Position numbers and translations under genes: made by a program
DNA from: Firmicutes bacterium UBA3553
GTDB taxonomy: Bacteria; Bacillota; Clostridia; Tissierellales; Sedimentibacteraceae
Length of the DNA stretch: 64,000 nt
Direction: 5' to 3'
Assembly (NCBI GenBank): GCA_002381185.1
Contig: DFOA01000010.1
Coordinates: 7,965 to 71,964 of the forward strand
Notes under the pieces: model-generated
The model's database searches: none
Told to the model about the DNA's origin: nothing
The model's input: only the letters and a program-made list of their open reading frames with translations
In this document: in pieces, positions 17,740-25,536 of the stretch
Numbering within the stretch: position 1 is the first letter of the stretch
How the letters are laid out: each line of letters starts with the position of its first letter

Positions 17740-17925
17740 GTGAACGAAAATATAAGAAAAATATTATCAAATAAAAGTGGGCTTATATCAATAGAAATAA
17801 TTGCTTACATAGCTGTCGCAGCCATTATAGCAAGCATTGCAATTCCTAAATTTAATGATGCTTTTGCTGTAAGAAATACAGCAGTAAGCAACAATTTTAA
17901 TTCAACAGACACAATAATCGAATAA
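17740..17925 (+). CDS. Type IV (Flp-like) pilin
   Basis: A 61-residue prepilin. A basic leader ends in NKSG and is followed by LISIEIIAYIAVAAIIASIAIP: cleavage after Gly and Glu at position 5 of the mature protein, the class III signal read by A24 prepilin peptidases. Size suits Flp pilins. The start is a GTG at 17740 next to AAGGGG, so the exact start is uncertain. It is followed after 14 bp by a second pilin gene. Confidence 0.8.
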   Translation: MNENIRKILSNKSGLISIEIIAYIAVAAIIASIAIPKFNDAFAVRNTAVSNNFNSTDTIIE

Positions 17926-17939
17926 AGAAGGGAGAACTT

Positions 17940-18137
17940 ATGTTAAATAAAATAAAAAAAACATTAAAGAATAAAAAAGGGTTGACTACTATCGAAATTC
18001 TTAGTTGGATAGCAGTCTTTTCACTAATAGTAGTAGCTGTTGCTACAACACTTAAACCTGATATTGTGGGAACCGACAGCATCCTTACAAATTCTTCAGC
18101 GCGTATTAAAGGTCTCGATAGCGTAATGACACCATAA
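17940..18137 (+). CDS. Type IV (Flp-like) pilin, second copy
   Basis: A 65-residue prepilin. The leader ends KNKKG and is followed by LTTIEILSWIAVFSLIVVAVATT, again with Gly at the cleavage site and Glu at mature position 5. AAGGGAG precedes the ATG. It differs from the first pilin outside the signal, so one may be the major subunit and the other a minor one. The prepilin peptidase lies 12 kb downstream in the same region. Confidence 0.82.
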   Translation: MLNKIKKTLKNKKGLTTIEILSWIAVFSLIVVAVATTLKPDIVGTDSILTNSSARIKGLDSVMTP

Positions 18138-18153
18138 ATTAAGATATTATTAC

Positions 18154-18177
18154 CAGGGGGAGCGTAGACTTCCCCTG
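18154..18177 (+). promoter_or_regulatory. GC-rich hairpin behind the pilin genes
   Basis: CAGGGG and CCCCTG pair around a loop of about ten bases; no T-run follows, so it is more likely an mRNA-stabilising or processing hairpin behind highly expressed pilin genes than a terminator. Confidence 0.5.
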
Positions 18178-18197
18178 AAAATAGGGAGAAGGATATA

Positions 18198-18632
18198 ATG
18201 AATTATATTAAAAATGAAAAAGGAGCAATTAATACAATAGGAGTATTGGCATATTTACCGCTTATAATATATATGATTGTTTATATAATTATGGGTGGTC
18301 TATTTCTAGTAGAAAAAAATGAGCTTAGCACAATTGTAAATAAGAAGCTTGACAGAGCGATAATCGAAGGGCAATTCAAAATAGAGCTGAAAGATGAACT
18401 TATAAATGAACTGGACTCCAAAGGTTTTAAAAAGGAAAAAATTGATATTACTATAACTCCTGATGCAGCAGCTGACAATAATAATGATACTTACACTTCC
18501 AGGGGCAATGAAATAAGCATAACGGTGATATATAAGGAAACACATACATTCTATTACCTTAATTTTGGTATTGGTGAAGAATCAACATTCTACCCAAAAA
18601 AGAGAGTAACAGGAATGTCAGAAAAGTGGTGA
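18198..18632 (+). CDS. TadE-like/DUF4320-like pseudopilin
   Basis: A 144-residue protein with a short basic start MNYIKNEKGAIN and one long hydrophobic segment (about residues 12-37) followed by an extracellular part. Layout and position match TadE-type minor pilins or the DUF4320 family found in similar elements. The start resembles that of the next gene (MKYIKNEKGSIN), so both may be cleaved after KG by the same peptidase. Confidence 0.68.
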   Translation: MNYIKNEKGAINTIGVLAYLPLIIYMIVYIIMGGLFLVEKNELSTIVNKKLDRAIIEGQFKIELKDELINELDSKGFKKEKIDITITPDAAADNNNDTYTSRGNEISITVIYKETHTFYYLNFGIGEESTFYPKKRVTGMSEKW

Positions 18633-18636
18633 GGTT

Positions 18637-19149
18637 ATGAAATATATTAAAAATGAAAAAGGCAGTATAAACATTTGGTTTGTAGTTATTGTATTTGTTT
18701 TTCTTGGAATGGCAGTATTGGTTATAGATTTTGGAAGTCTATATATGAATAACAAAAATGTGAAAGAAGGGCTTAACAGGGCTGTTAAAGCTGCAGCTTT
18801 AGCTATTCAGGAAGACGAGCAGCTGGCCGAAGGAATATTTACTATAGATCCAGCTGGAGCGGTAGTAAACTTCAAACAAATCCTATCTAAAAATATAGGA
18901 TTAAACGAAATTACCCTGGAGCCGCTTTCAACAGGAAGCCTGGTAACAGAAAGGCCGGAGATAAAAGAATTTATAGTAGAAAATTCAGTGCCGGCAACAT
19001 ATTATTCACCGGCACTTAAAAATGCATTCACCTTTGAGCATCCAGCTGTATTAGCAGTTATCCGGGTTAAAGTCAAGGGAGTCTTTTCAAGCAGGACTTT
19101 CACACTTTATAAGCTGTCGAGCAGCCAGTTGACGAGTATATACGATTAA
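18637..19149 (+). CDS. TadE/TadG-like pseudopilin
   Basis: A 170-residue protein beginning MKYIKNEKGSIN with a hydrophobic segment (about residues 12-32), then AVLVIDFGSLYMNNKNVKEGLNRAVKAAALA, the pattern of TadG/TadE-like proteins (mature part with the D-x-G-x-L-Y and A-x-x-A-A motifs). It would be part of the pilus base or tip. It begins 4 bp behind the preceding pseudopilin gene. Confidence 0.75.
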   Translation: MKYIKNEKGSINIWFVVIVFVFLGMAVLVIDFGSLYMNNKNVKEGLNRAVKAAALAIQEDEQLAEGIFTIDPAGAVVNFKQILSKNIGLNEITLEPLSTGSLVTERPEIKEFIVENSVPATYYSPALKNAFTFEHPAVLAVIRVKVKGVFSSRTFTLYKLSSSQLTSIYD

Positions 19150-19165
19150 AAAACGGGAGGTTAAC

Positions 19166-19708
19166 ATGGAAGCTACAGTAGATATACTAAAAGGGATTTT
19201 TTTAAAAGGGCATGCAACGGAAAATATTATTATACTGTTTCCATTAAGCATAATAGAAATAATATTCTACTTTTTCTATTTTATTTTAAAGAAGATTAAT
19301 ATTGAATTTATGCTCCCGTATATCCTATACATATTAATTATAGTAATCATAGCTTTAAATATTTGCTACATTGTATTTGGAGGGCAGATAATAATAACAA
19401 AAAAGACATGGAGGTTTAAGACATGCAGTATGTTTATATTGCTGATTCTTACCTATCCAATATATGCAGAATTTCAGGAGATTCAATCAGGAGTAGCTTT
19501 GTTGAAAATTATGCTAGTTATTGCATGGGTGACTGAAACGGTCAAAGAATACATAACTTTTGATGTGGACAAGTTTTTCAACAGAAATATGATAGTTATG
19601 TTTACAATGATATGTATAATATTAAAATTGGATATAAATTATATGCTATTGATTATATTGTTGTTGTTAATGACAGTAAGTTTATTAAATACTTCAAAAA
19701 TAAAATAA
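19166..19708 (+). CDS. Polytopic membrane protein in the Tad cluster
   Basis: A 180-residue protein with about five hydrophobic segments spread over its length. No family is recognised. It has a GGGAGG ribosome site and follows the pseudopilins closely, so it is probably part of the same operon and of the pilus machinery at the membrane. Confidence 0.6.
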   Translation: MEATVDILKGIFLKGHATENIIILFPLSIIEIIFYFFYFILKKINIEFMLPYILYILIIVIIALNICYIVFGGQIIITKKTWRFKTCSMFILLILTYPIYAEFQEIQSGVALLKIMLVIAWVTETVKEYITFDVDKFFNRNMIVMFTMICIILKLDINYMLLIILLLLMTVSLLNTSKIK

Positions 19709-19760
19709 GTTGACGATATGATATTCATGATGTAAATATAGGCATGTGAGGATTGTTTGG

Positions 19761-20498
19761 ATGGTAGAATTTATAAGAAGAGTTTTTTTGGAGTTTTTCA
19801 TATTAACAGATCTTATTGCAAATCTATTAGAAGGTATTTATAAAATTTATCTGATACATCGGGATAAATATAAAAAATATGGAACAATAATTTCAGTGAT
19901 TATATTATTTATACTTTTCTTTGCTTATCAAATAAATGCAAAAAAATTAATGACCATTTCTGCTATAATAATAGGATTAATAATATTTATTCCTTATTAT
20001 ATAGGTAGGATTAACCTGTGCAGAAATTCTATACTCTATTTTCTTTATACTATTCTAATTGTTTTAGCCTTAGTATGTTTAATCATTTCAAGCTATATAA
20101 TAAAAATAGGTTATTTTTCAAAATTACCTCTACTTATTTATTTAATCATGTGCATATTTTTCAGTATGATTTCTAAAAAGGATGTAGCATTAATTGGAAA
20201 TGAAATAATTGGAACTATAGCAACCTTTATATATACGCTTATTATGCACTATAAAGATAATATATCAGAGTATGTAAAAGGATTGTTTTTAAATACGCCG
20301 GTAAGGCTTGAATTGACAGCTAAGGATATTCAGGAAATAGAAGCATTTGATAATTATATTACACAAGCTACATCAGTATTTCTTATAATAATATTTATTT
20401 CAGTTATATCAATTATGTTAATCCATCTTAAAGATTATTGTAATGAAAAGTATTTAAGGCATATCATAGAAGAATATAATGAAGATAAATGCGTATAA
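19761..20498 (+). CDS. Polytopic membrane protein in the Tad cluster
   Basis: A 245-residue protein with six to seven hydrophobic segments and a short basic loop after the first. No family is recognised. I choose ATG 19761 (GTGAGG upstream); GTG 19746 is the alternative. It is the last gene before a strong terminator and may work with the preceding membrane protein. Confidence 0.6.
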   Translation: MVEFIRRVFLEFFILTDLIANLLEGIYKIYLIHRDKYKKYGTIISVIILFILFFAYQINAKKLMTISAIIIGLIIFIPYYIGRINLCRNSILYFLYTILIVLALVCLIISSYIIKIGYFSKLPLLIYLIMCIFFSMISKKDVALIGNEIIGTIATFIYTLIMHYKDNISEYVKGLFLNTPVRLELTAKDIQEIEAFDNYITQATSVFLIIIFISVISIMLIHLKDYCNEKYLRHIIEEYNEDKCV

Positions 20499-20577
20499 TT
20501 CCGTATCTATAGTTAAATTCCAACGTAATTAATACACAGGTACTTTTGATAATAGAAAATAAATACATTTTACATAT

Positions 20578-20610
20578 AGATGCTATATAGAGATAGAAGC
20601 ATCTTTTTTT
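20578..20610 (+). terminator. Intrinsic terminator
   Basis: AGATGC (20578-20583) pairs with GCATCT (20599-20604), followed by seven T. It ends the first Tad transcription unit. Confidence 0.88.
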
Positions 20611-20632
20611 ATGTCTGAGAGGAGTGAGGCGG

Positions 20633-21103
20633 ATGCAGATAATAAATAATCTGAGACTTATTAAGCACAGTATAAAAGTTGCCATATTTTCATATATCTT
20701 GGCAAAGAAAATGAAAGTGTTAGAAGAGCAGTGCCAGAATATTTTCTGGGCCGGACTGTTGCATGACATAGGAAAAGTTAGGCTAGACCAAAATATATTG
20801 AATAAAAAAGAAAAGTTGACTGCTGCAGAATTTGAACACATAAAGCAACATGTAGTTTTGGGTGTGGAGTTGCTAAGAAAATATAATATAAAAGAAACAA
20901 TATGTAAGATAGTTGAACAGCATCATGAGCGTGATGACGGGACAGGCTACCCTAATGGATTAAAAGAGGATGAAATATTAATTGAATCAAAGGTATTGCG
21001 ATATGCAGATGTATATGATGCATTGACTTCAAACAGATCCTATAGAAAAAAGTATACCAGGCAGCAGGCAAGAGAAATTATGACACAAGAAGAGTTAATA
21101 TAA
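20633..21103 (+). CDS. HD-GYP domain phosphodiesterase, single-domain
   Basis: A 156-residue protein that consists only of an HD-GYP domain, which hydrolyses the second messenger cyclic di-GMP. Metal and catalytic residues are present: HDIGK (44-48), HHE (97-99) and DGTGYP (102-107), then YADVYDALTSNRSYR. No sensor domain is attached. Cyclic di-GMP commonly controls type IV and Tad pili, so its position inside the pilus cluster suggests local control of pilus output. ATG 20633 follows GGAG (20621-20624); the GTG at 20624 overlaps that site. Confidence 0.88.
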   Translation: MQIINNLRLIKHSIKVAIFSYILAKKMKVLEEQCQNIFWAGLLHDIGKVRLDQNILNKKEKLTAAEFEHIKQHVVLGVELLRKYNIKETICKIVEQHHERDDGTGYPNGLKEDEILIESKVLRYADVYDALTSNRSYRKKYTRQQAREIMTQEELI

Positions 21104-21107
21104 TAAT

Positions 21108-21127
21108 TGCTTACTGAAAGAAAAAAT
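21108..21127 (+). repeat. Single arm of the TGCTTACTGAA repeat
   Basis: TGCTTACTGAAAGAAAAAAT matches the left arms of the elements at 45125 and 48298 and the inverted arm at 60304. Confidence 0.6.
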
Positions 21128-21169
21128 ACTTATAAATGTTGAAAAATCAATCAAAAATACAAATAATGC

Positions 21170-21198
21170 TTGCAAAAACATGGACTTTATGGTAAAAT
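21170..21198 (+). promoter_or_regulatory. Promoter of the type I toxin
   Basis: TTGCAA (21170-21175) and TAAAAT (21193-21198) are 17 bp apart; the RNA should start near 21205. Confidence 0.7.
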
Positions 21199-21281
21199 AT
21201 ATATATGAATAGGCAGTAACAGGGTACGGCTGACCCATCCAATGAAAGGAGGCAAAACTCTTTCAAAAGGTGGTGATGCTG

Positions 21282-21365
21282 ATGATGTCTCCATATGAAA
21301 CTATTACACTAATGATTGCTTTTGCAATGTTAGTAGCAGTTATCATAAATGGGCAAAAAAATTAG
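21282..21365 (+). CDS. Holin-like type I toxin peptide
   Basis: A 27-residue hydrophobic peptide, MMSPYETITLMIAFA followed by a short hydrophobic stretch and N-G-Q-K-N, with the Y-E-(T/A)-(I/L)-x-L-M-(I/L)-A-F pattern of the 'putative holin-like toxin' group of Firmicutes type I toxin-antitoxin systems. A strong AAGGTGGTGAT precedes the ATG. The mRNA can pair its ends: GAATAGGCAGT (21207-21217) with ACTGCCTATTC (21426-21436), and AACAGGGTA (21218-21226) with TACCCTGTT (21367-21375). Such end-to-end folding that hides the ribosome site is typical of type I toxin mRNAs. A convergent promoter for an antisense RNA lies downstream. Confidence 0.75.
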   Translation: MMSPYETITLMIAFAMLVAVIINGQKN

Positions 21366-21445
21366 ATACCCTGTTGAGGCCAGAGTATCTAACTAAACTA
21401 TAAACTTTTTAGTCAGCTGTAGCCGACTGCCTATTCTTTATCTTA
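21366..21445 (-). ncRNA. Predicted antisense antitoxin RNA
   Basis: A minus-strand promoter TTGATT (21474-21479) - 17 bp - TAATAT (21451-21456) would start an RNA near 21444 running over the 3' part of the toxin transcript. Boundaries are inferred; only the promoter and the toxin context are seen. Confidence 0.5.
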
Positions 21446-21605
21446 TGTATATATTAACATAATTATTCCTGAAAATCAACATTTATTTAAAAATACATTA
21501 AAAATACATAATTTAAATTGTATGAAATTTAAGCAAAAAATCACATTTTAAATCATAAAAAATACATAATATTTAAAAATACAACTATCATAGGAGGCTA
21601 AAGGG

Positions 21606-22895
21606 ATGAAAAAAATATTATACCACTTAACAGCAATACTTGTTTTATTTTCTTTTTCAGTATGCTATGCAGCTGAAATGAATTTTACTGATGTTAAATC
21701 TGATGACTGGTATTATAAAAATCTTCAGGAGCTGACAGAAAAGAATATAGCTTCCGGATATCCTGACGGAACTTTTAAACCAGGCAGCACACTAAAATTT
21801 GAAGAGTTTATAAAAATGTTAGTAGTAGCTGTTGGAGAAGAGCTGGAAGAGCAAAAAGAAGGACAAGAATGGTATCAAATTTACATTGATGAAGCTATAG
21901 AAGGTAAATATATTACCGAGCAGCAAAAATTGCTTATAGGTCAAAATATAAGCCGGGGAACAATGGCAGAAATATTGTACAATGTGCTGACTGAAAAAGA
22001 AGAAATAACAGCATACACGGATGCAGAGCTTCAATACCTAAGTGACAGACTGACAGACGTAAACAAAACAGATATTAAAACACTTACTATAAACGGAATC
22101 GGAGTAATAAGCGGTTACCCTGACGGAACTTTTCAGCCGACCGGTACTCTTACTAGGGCTGAAGCTGTAGCGGTAATAAGCAGAGTGATAAATCCGGAAT
22201 TAAGAAATCCGGTTAAAATAGTAAAGAGGGATGTAAATGGAATAATTGATGCAAATGACTTGGATAAAATTCCGATTGAAGAAAGCGGATATGATAAATT
22301 GATAGAATATGCTCAATATGGTATGCATAAAGATATAACGTATAAAGCTGAGAATTTAATAAAAGCAGACGCTTCAATGTTTCCGATAAAATATGGCGGT
22401 TTAGTTATAACAGGAATTGAAAAACTTCCGGCAGAGAGGGCGCCGTACCATGGAGATACATCTATAGCATGGGGTCAAGGTGAATTAGATGATGTGGATG
22501 CAATAATTATTCATGCGTATCCAATTGAAAAAAGTAATGATAATGGAGTCACAACTGGCTATGGGGTGGATGGAGCGCTCAAAGTAGCGTTTGTAAATAA
22601 ATCTGGAAGCTCATATGTTAGACCTGTAGTAAAAGCAATTTCGTCATATGGTGGCGAAACTGTATATAATAAGATTAAGGAAATGTTTCCGAATTATGCT
22701 CTTGGGGAATATCCAAAGGCAGAAATAAATCAGCAATTTACAACCATGGCATTTACTAATAAGGGTATTAAAGAATTTAAGTTAGAAGACTTAAGCAAAA
22801 TTATTATTATGGACACAAGAGGAGCTTATTATCCAGCAGCTTCAACGAGCGATGTGCTTGAAATAGATGCAAGCGGCATAAAAGAAGTAAAATAA
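21606..22895 (+). CDS. S-layer homology (SLH) domain secreted protein
   Basis: A 429-residue exported protein. A signal peptide (about residues 1-22, cleavage near CYA-A) is followed by three SLH repeats: FTDVKSDDWYYKNLQ..SGYPDGTF, a middle weaker repeat, and LTDVNKTDIKT..SGYPDGTFQP. The rest (about residues 200-429) is not recognised. SLH domains bind pyruvylated cell-wall polymers, so the protein would sit on the cell surface, perhaps anchoring pilus or adhesin parts. The 21437-21605 leader is A/T-rich with repeated AAAATACAT tracts. Confidence 0.86.
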   Translation: MKKILYHLTAILVLFSFSVCYAAEMNFTDVKSDDWYYKNLQELTEKNIASGYPDGTFKPGSTLKFEEFIKMLVVAVGEELEEQKEGQEWYQIYIDEAIEGKYITEQQKLLIGQNISRGTMAEILYNVLTEKEEITAYTDAELQYLSDRLTDVNKTDIKTLTINGIGVISGYPDGTFQPTGTLTRAEAVAVISRVINPELRNPVKIVKRDVNGIIDANDLDKIPIEESGYDKLIEYAQYGMHKDITYKAENLIKADASMFPIKYGGLVITGIEKLPAERAPYHGDTSIAWGQGELDDVDAIIIHAYPIEKSNDNGVTTGYGVDGALKVAFVNKSGSSYVRPVVKAISSYGGETVYNKIKEMFPNYALGEYPKAEINQQFTTMAFTNKGIKEFKLEDLSKIIIMDTRGAYYPAASTSDVLEIDASGIKEVK

Positions 22896-22915
22896 AGACC
22901 AAAATTTAAGAAATT

Positions 22916-22941
22916 AAGGGCATAGAAATGTGTCCTTTTTT
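22916..22941 (+). terminator. Intrinsic terminator behind the SLH gene
   Basis: AAGGGCA (22916-22922) pairs with TGTCCTT (22931-22937) with one G-T pair, then a T-run. Confidence 0.75.
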
Positions 22942-22972
22942 ATTGCAGAAACATAAAGAAAGAGGGTAGAAA

Positions 22973-25531
22973 ATGTATAAAGAAAAGATAAATAAAAAAA
23001 CTGCAATCATTGCCGTATTGCTTATATTTGCAACAATAATTTCGGTATATGCTATATCCAATGCAATACAAGCAAGAAAGGCCGCAACAAACGCGAATAT
23101 ATCGCCATACAAATATGGTTTGGTTGTGGCCTATTATGGGTACTGGAAAACCGGGGATTCATATTTTGCCGATGTAGATTATCCGGGTCAAAGAAAAAAT
23201 ATAGGGAAGGTTCCTTCTGAATACGCTGAATTTGACTTGACTTTTCCAACAACACTTATTGAGGGTAATTATGAAATTGACAGCATAATAGACTTTCGGA
23301 ATTACACAGGGTCGTGGAAGGACTTAAATTATAGTAATATGGATGAGGATGAAGTTAGGAATCATTACATAGAATATGCATCAATATGGAATCCTCAAGC
23401 TTATATTGGGGAGAAAAATACAGAGGTTACATTTACCGCATCATTTAGATTGCTTAATCCTCCTGATCCAGACTTTTCTGGAAGTAAATTTGCAAAAGAT
23501 ATGGGGGGTGGAGTATATAAATGCTACATCGCAGTAGTAATAAAATACGTTGATTCTGACTTTGTAAAAGACCCCGATAAATGGTGGAGAGACCACGGCG
23601 GCAATCCGGATGATCCTGACCCTAATCCAGGTACGGGTGATCTAATGGTGTATGTGAATTATAAAGAAAAAGGAACAGAAAAAACATTGGCAGATATGCA
23701 GAAGGTTAGAACTTCAATGGGAAGTAATCTTGTACTGTCAGGCAAAAGCATAGACGGATATAAGTGTGTCAGCAGTAGTATAAAAGGAATTACAACCAAA
23801 AACTATGAATCAAACTATATTAATGAGGTAGTCGGCAGGTATGACTATACTACCCCACCTGACGGATATCTATTGACAGTTACATTTTATTACGAAAAAA
23901 GTGATGAAAAGCCAAGTGATAACTGGTGTGACCCGGAATTCGATTTTGATGCAGATTCAGCTCACATACAAATGAAACGTAGTGAATTCGAAAAACTTAA
24001 AGACGAAGATAATATATTCTTCCCGGATGTACAATTCTCTATAAGTAATATGAAGTTTGGTAAAAAAGACGGTAAAGAAATGCCAGGACAACACGGCTTT
24101 GAAAGCTGGGATATTTACTTCAAGTACAGTGATAAAGGATATGATTATCAAAGATACGGTCTGATGAATAAGAGAGAAAAAATAAGCCTTAATGTGCCTA
24201 AAAAGTACTTTAAATCAGAGAATGAAGAAAATTCAACATATAGGGCAGGAATTGAAGCACATGCCGGGCTCAATTGCATATGTGGAGGGTTCACTGCTGA
24301 ACGAGATTCTACTTCCTTGTTTGTTGATATAATTGAGAATATGCCACCAGAAGCATACTATGAATATGCAACTATAAAGACACTTCCATCGGGAGAAGAA
24401 AGTAAAATAAGTAATAAAGCATTTGTAGGAAAAGATGTATATATAGATAATCAATGCAGTGACCCAAATGGGCTTAAAGATATTGATTTTGTAAGGTTTG
24501 ATTTCAAAAACATGAATAGTCCTTCACAAATTAAATCAATACAGCTGGTAATGAAACAATGGGGTGTATATGAAATCGGCGAATATGATTTGTTTGATGA
24601 TACATGTATTGAGTTTAAACAGATAATAGATGGAAATTTAAAAATGGTTTTCAACAGTGATGATCAATGGGAAGTATCAGTTTATGTACAAGATTTAGAC
24701 GGTTTAAGTGATATTTATACAAACATTATTAAGCCGGAAGTGTTGACATTAAAGCCAACAGCAGTAATAAAAGATACCATAGACTACAGATATCCTAGGA
24801 CTGAAGAATTTAATGGCAAGCAAAATAGAATTCTTCAAATTAATAGTAATAGTTCTTATGTTGCAAGCTGGTTATCTGATATGGATGTCTCCATAGACCA
24901 CGAAAAGGATATGTGGGACATTGAACCTCTGGATGGACAGAATATAAATTGCGCTAAATTTGAGAGAGATATAAATAAAAATATTTCCGGAAATATTTTA
25001 AACGCCAGGTATGAACACTTGGACATAAAAATGATGTTTAAGGAACCGGGAAAATATAAGGTTCGTCTACAGGTAACTGACACAGAAGGAAATGTTTCTG
25101 ATTGGACAGAGCAGATTATAACTATCAATGAGGACCTGCCTCCTAATGTAACAGGGCTTATAGGGGGTAAATATTATAGGAATTCTAGTGGTATTGCATC
25201 TATATATTTATCATCAATAAATCCAACTTCAATTGATTCAGATATAGCGGTTGTTTATTATGTAGGGTATAGGTATGATACAAATAACAACGGTGATTTT
25301 GAAGATGAAGCCTTAAAACAAATTGAATATAAAAATCCGGTATCATTGCAAACGACAGATTTAGGGAAATATCAATTTACAGTAAGAGTAAAGGAAGAGT
25401 TTAGACAGGAAACATTGCAAGAATACATAACGGATGAAGATATCAAAAAAGCAAGTATGATATTCCTTACAGAAGTTGATAATATTGCCCCGGATGTAAC
25501 CAAGTTTAAAATTATGAGAGTGGAGGAATAG
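22973..25531 (+). CDS. Large secreted surface protein with PKD/Ig-like regions
   Basis: An 852-residue exported protein. An N-terminal membrane segment (about residues 10-30) is followed by an unrecognised region, a proline/aspartate spacer (PDDPDPNPGTGD, about residue 215), a MucBP-like strand region (LMVYVNYKEKGTEKTLA ... LLTVTFYYEKS) and several PKD/Ig-like beta domains toward the end (D-T-E-G-N-V-S-D-W-T-E-Q). No catalytic motif is seen. It is probably an adhesin or pilus-associated tip protein. It shares the PKD-like style with the next gene and lies 5 bp before it. Confidence 0.75.
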   Translation: MYKEKINKKTAIIAVLLIFATIISVYAISNAIQARKAATNANISPYKYGLVVAYYGYWKTGDSYFADVDYPGQRKNIGKVPSEYAEFDLTFPTTLIEGNYEIDSIIDFRNYTGSWKDLNYSNMDEDEVRNHYIEYASIWNPQAYIGEKNTEVTFTASFRLLNPPDPDFSGSKFAKDMGGGVYKCYIAVVIKYVDSDFVKDPDKWWRDHGGNPDDPDPNPGTGDLMVYVNYKEKGTEKTLADMQKVRTSMGSNLVLSGKSIDGYKCVSSSIKGITTKNYESNYINEVVGRYDYTTPPDGYLLTVTFYYEKSDEKPSDNWCDPEFDFDADSAHIQMKRSEFEKLKDEDNIFFPDVQFSISNMKFGKKDGKEMPGQHGFESWDIYFKYSDKGYDYQRYGLMNKREKISLNVPKKYFKSENEENSTYRAGIEAHAGLNCICGGFTAERDSTSLFVDIIENMPPEAYYEYATIKTLPSGEESKISNKAFVGKDVYIDNQCSDPNGLKDIDFVRFDFKNMNSPSQIKSIQLVMKQWGVYEIGEYDLFDDTCIEFKQIIDGNLKMVFNSDDQWEVSVYVQDLDGLSDIYTNIIKPEVLTLKPTAVIKDTIDYRYPRTEEFNGKQNRILQINSNSSYVASWLSDMDVSIDHEKDMWDIEPLDGQNINCAKFERDINKNISGNILNARYEHLDIKMMFKEPGKYKVRLQVTDTEGNVSDWTEQIITINEDLPPNVTGLIGGKYYRNSSGIASIYLSSINPTSIDSDIAVVYYVGYRYDTNNNGDFEDEALKQIEYKNPVSLQTTDLGKYQFTVRVKEEFRQETLQEYITDEDIKKASMIFLTEVDNIAPDVTKFKIMRVEE

Positions 25532-25536
25532 ATAGA

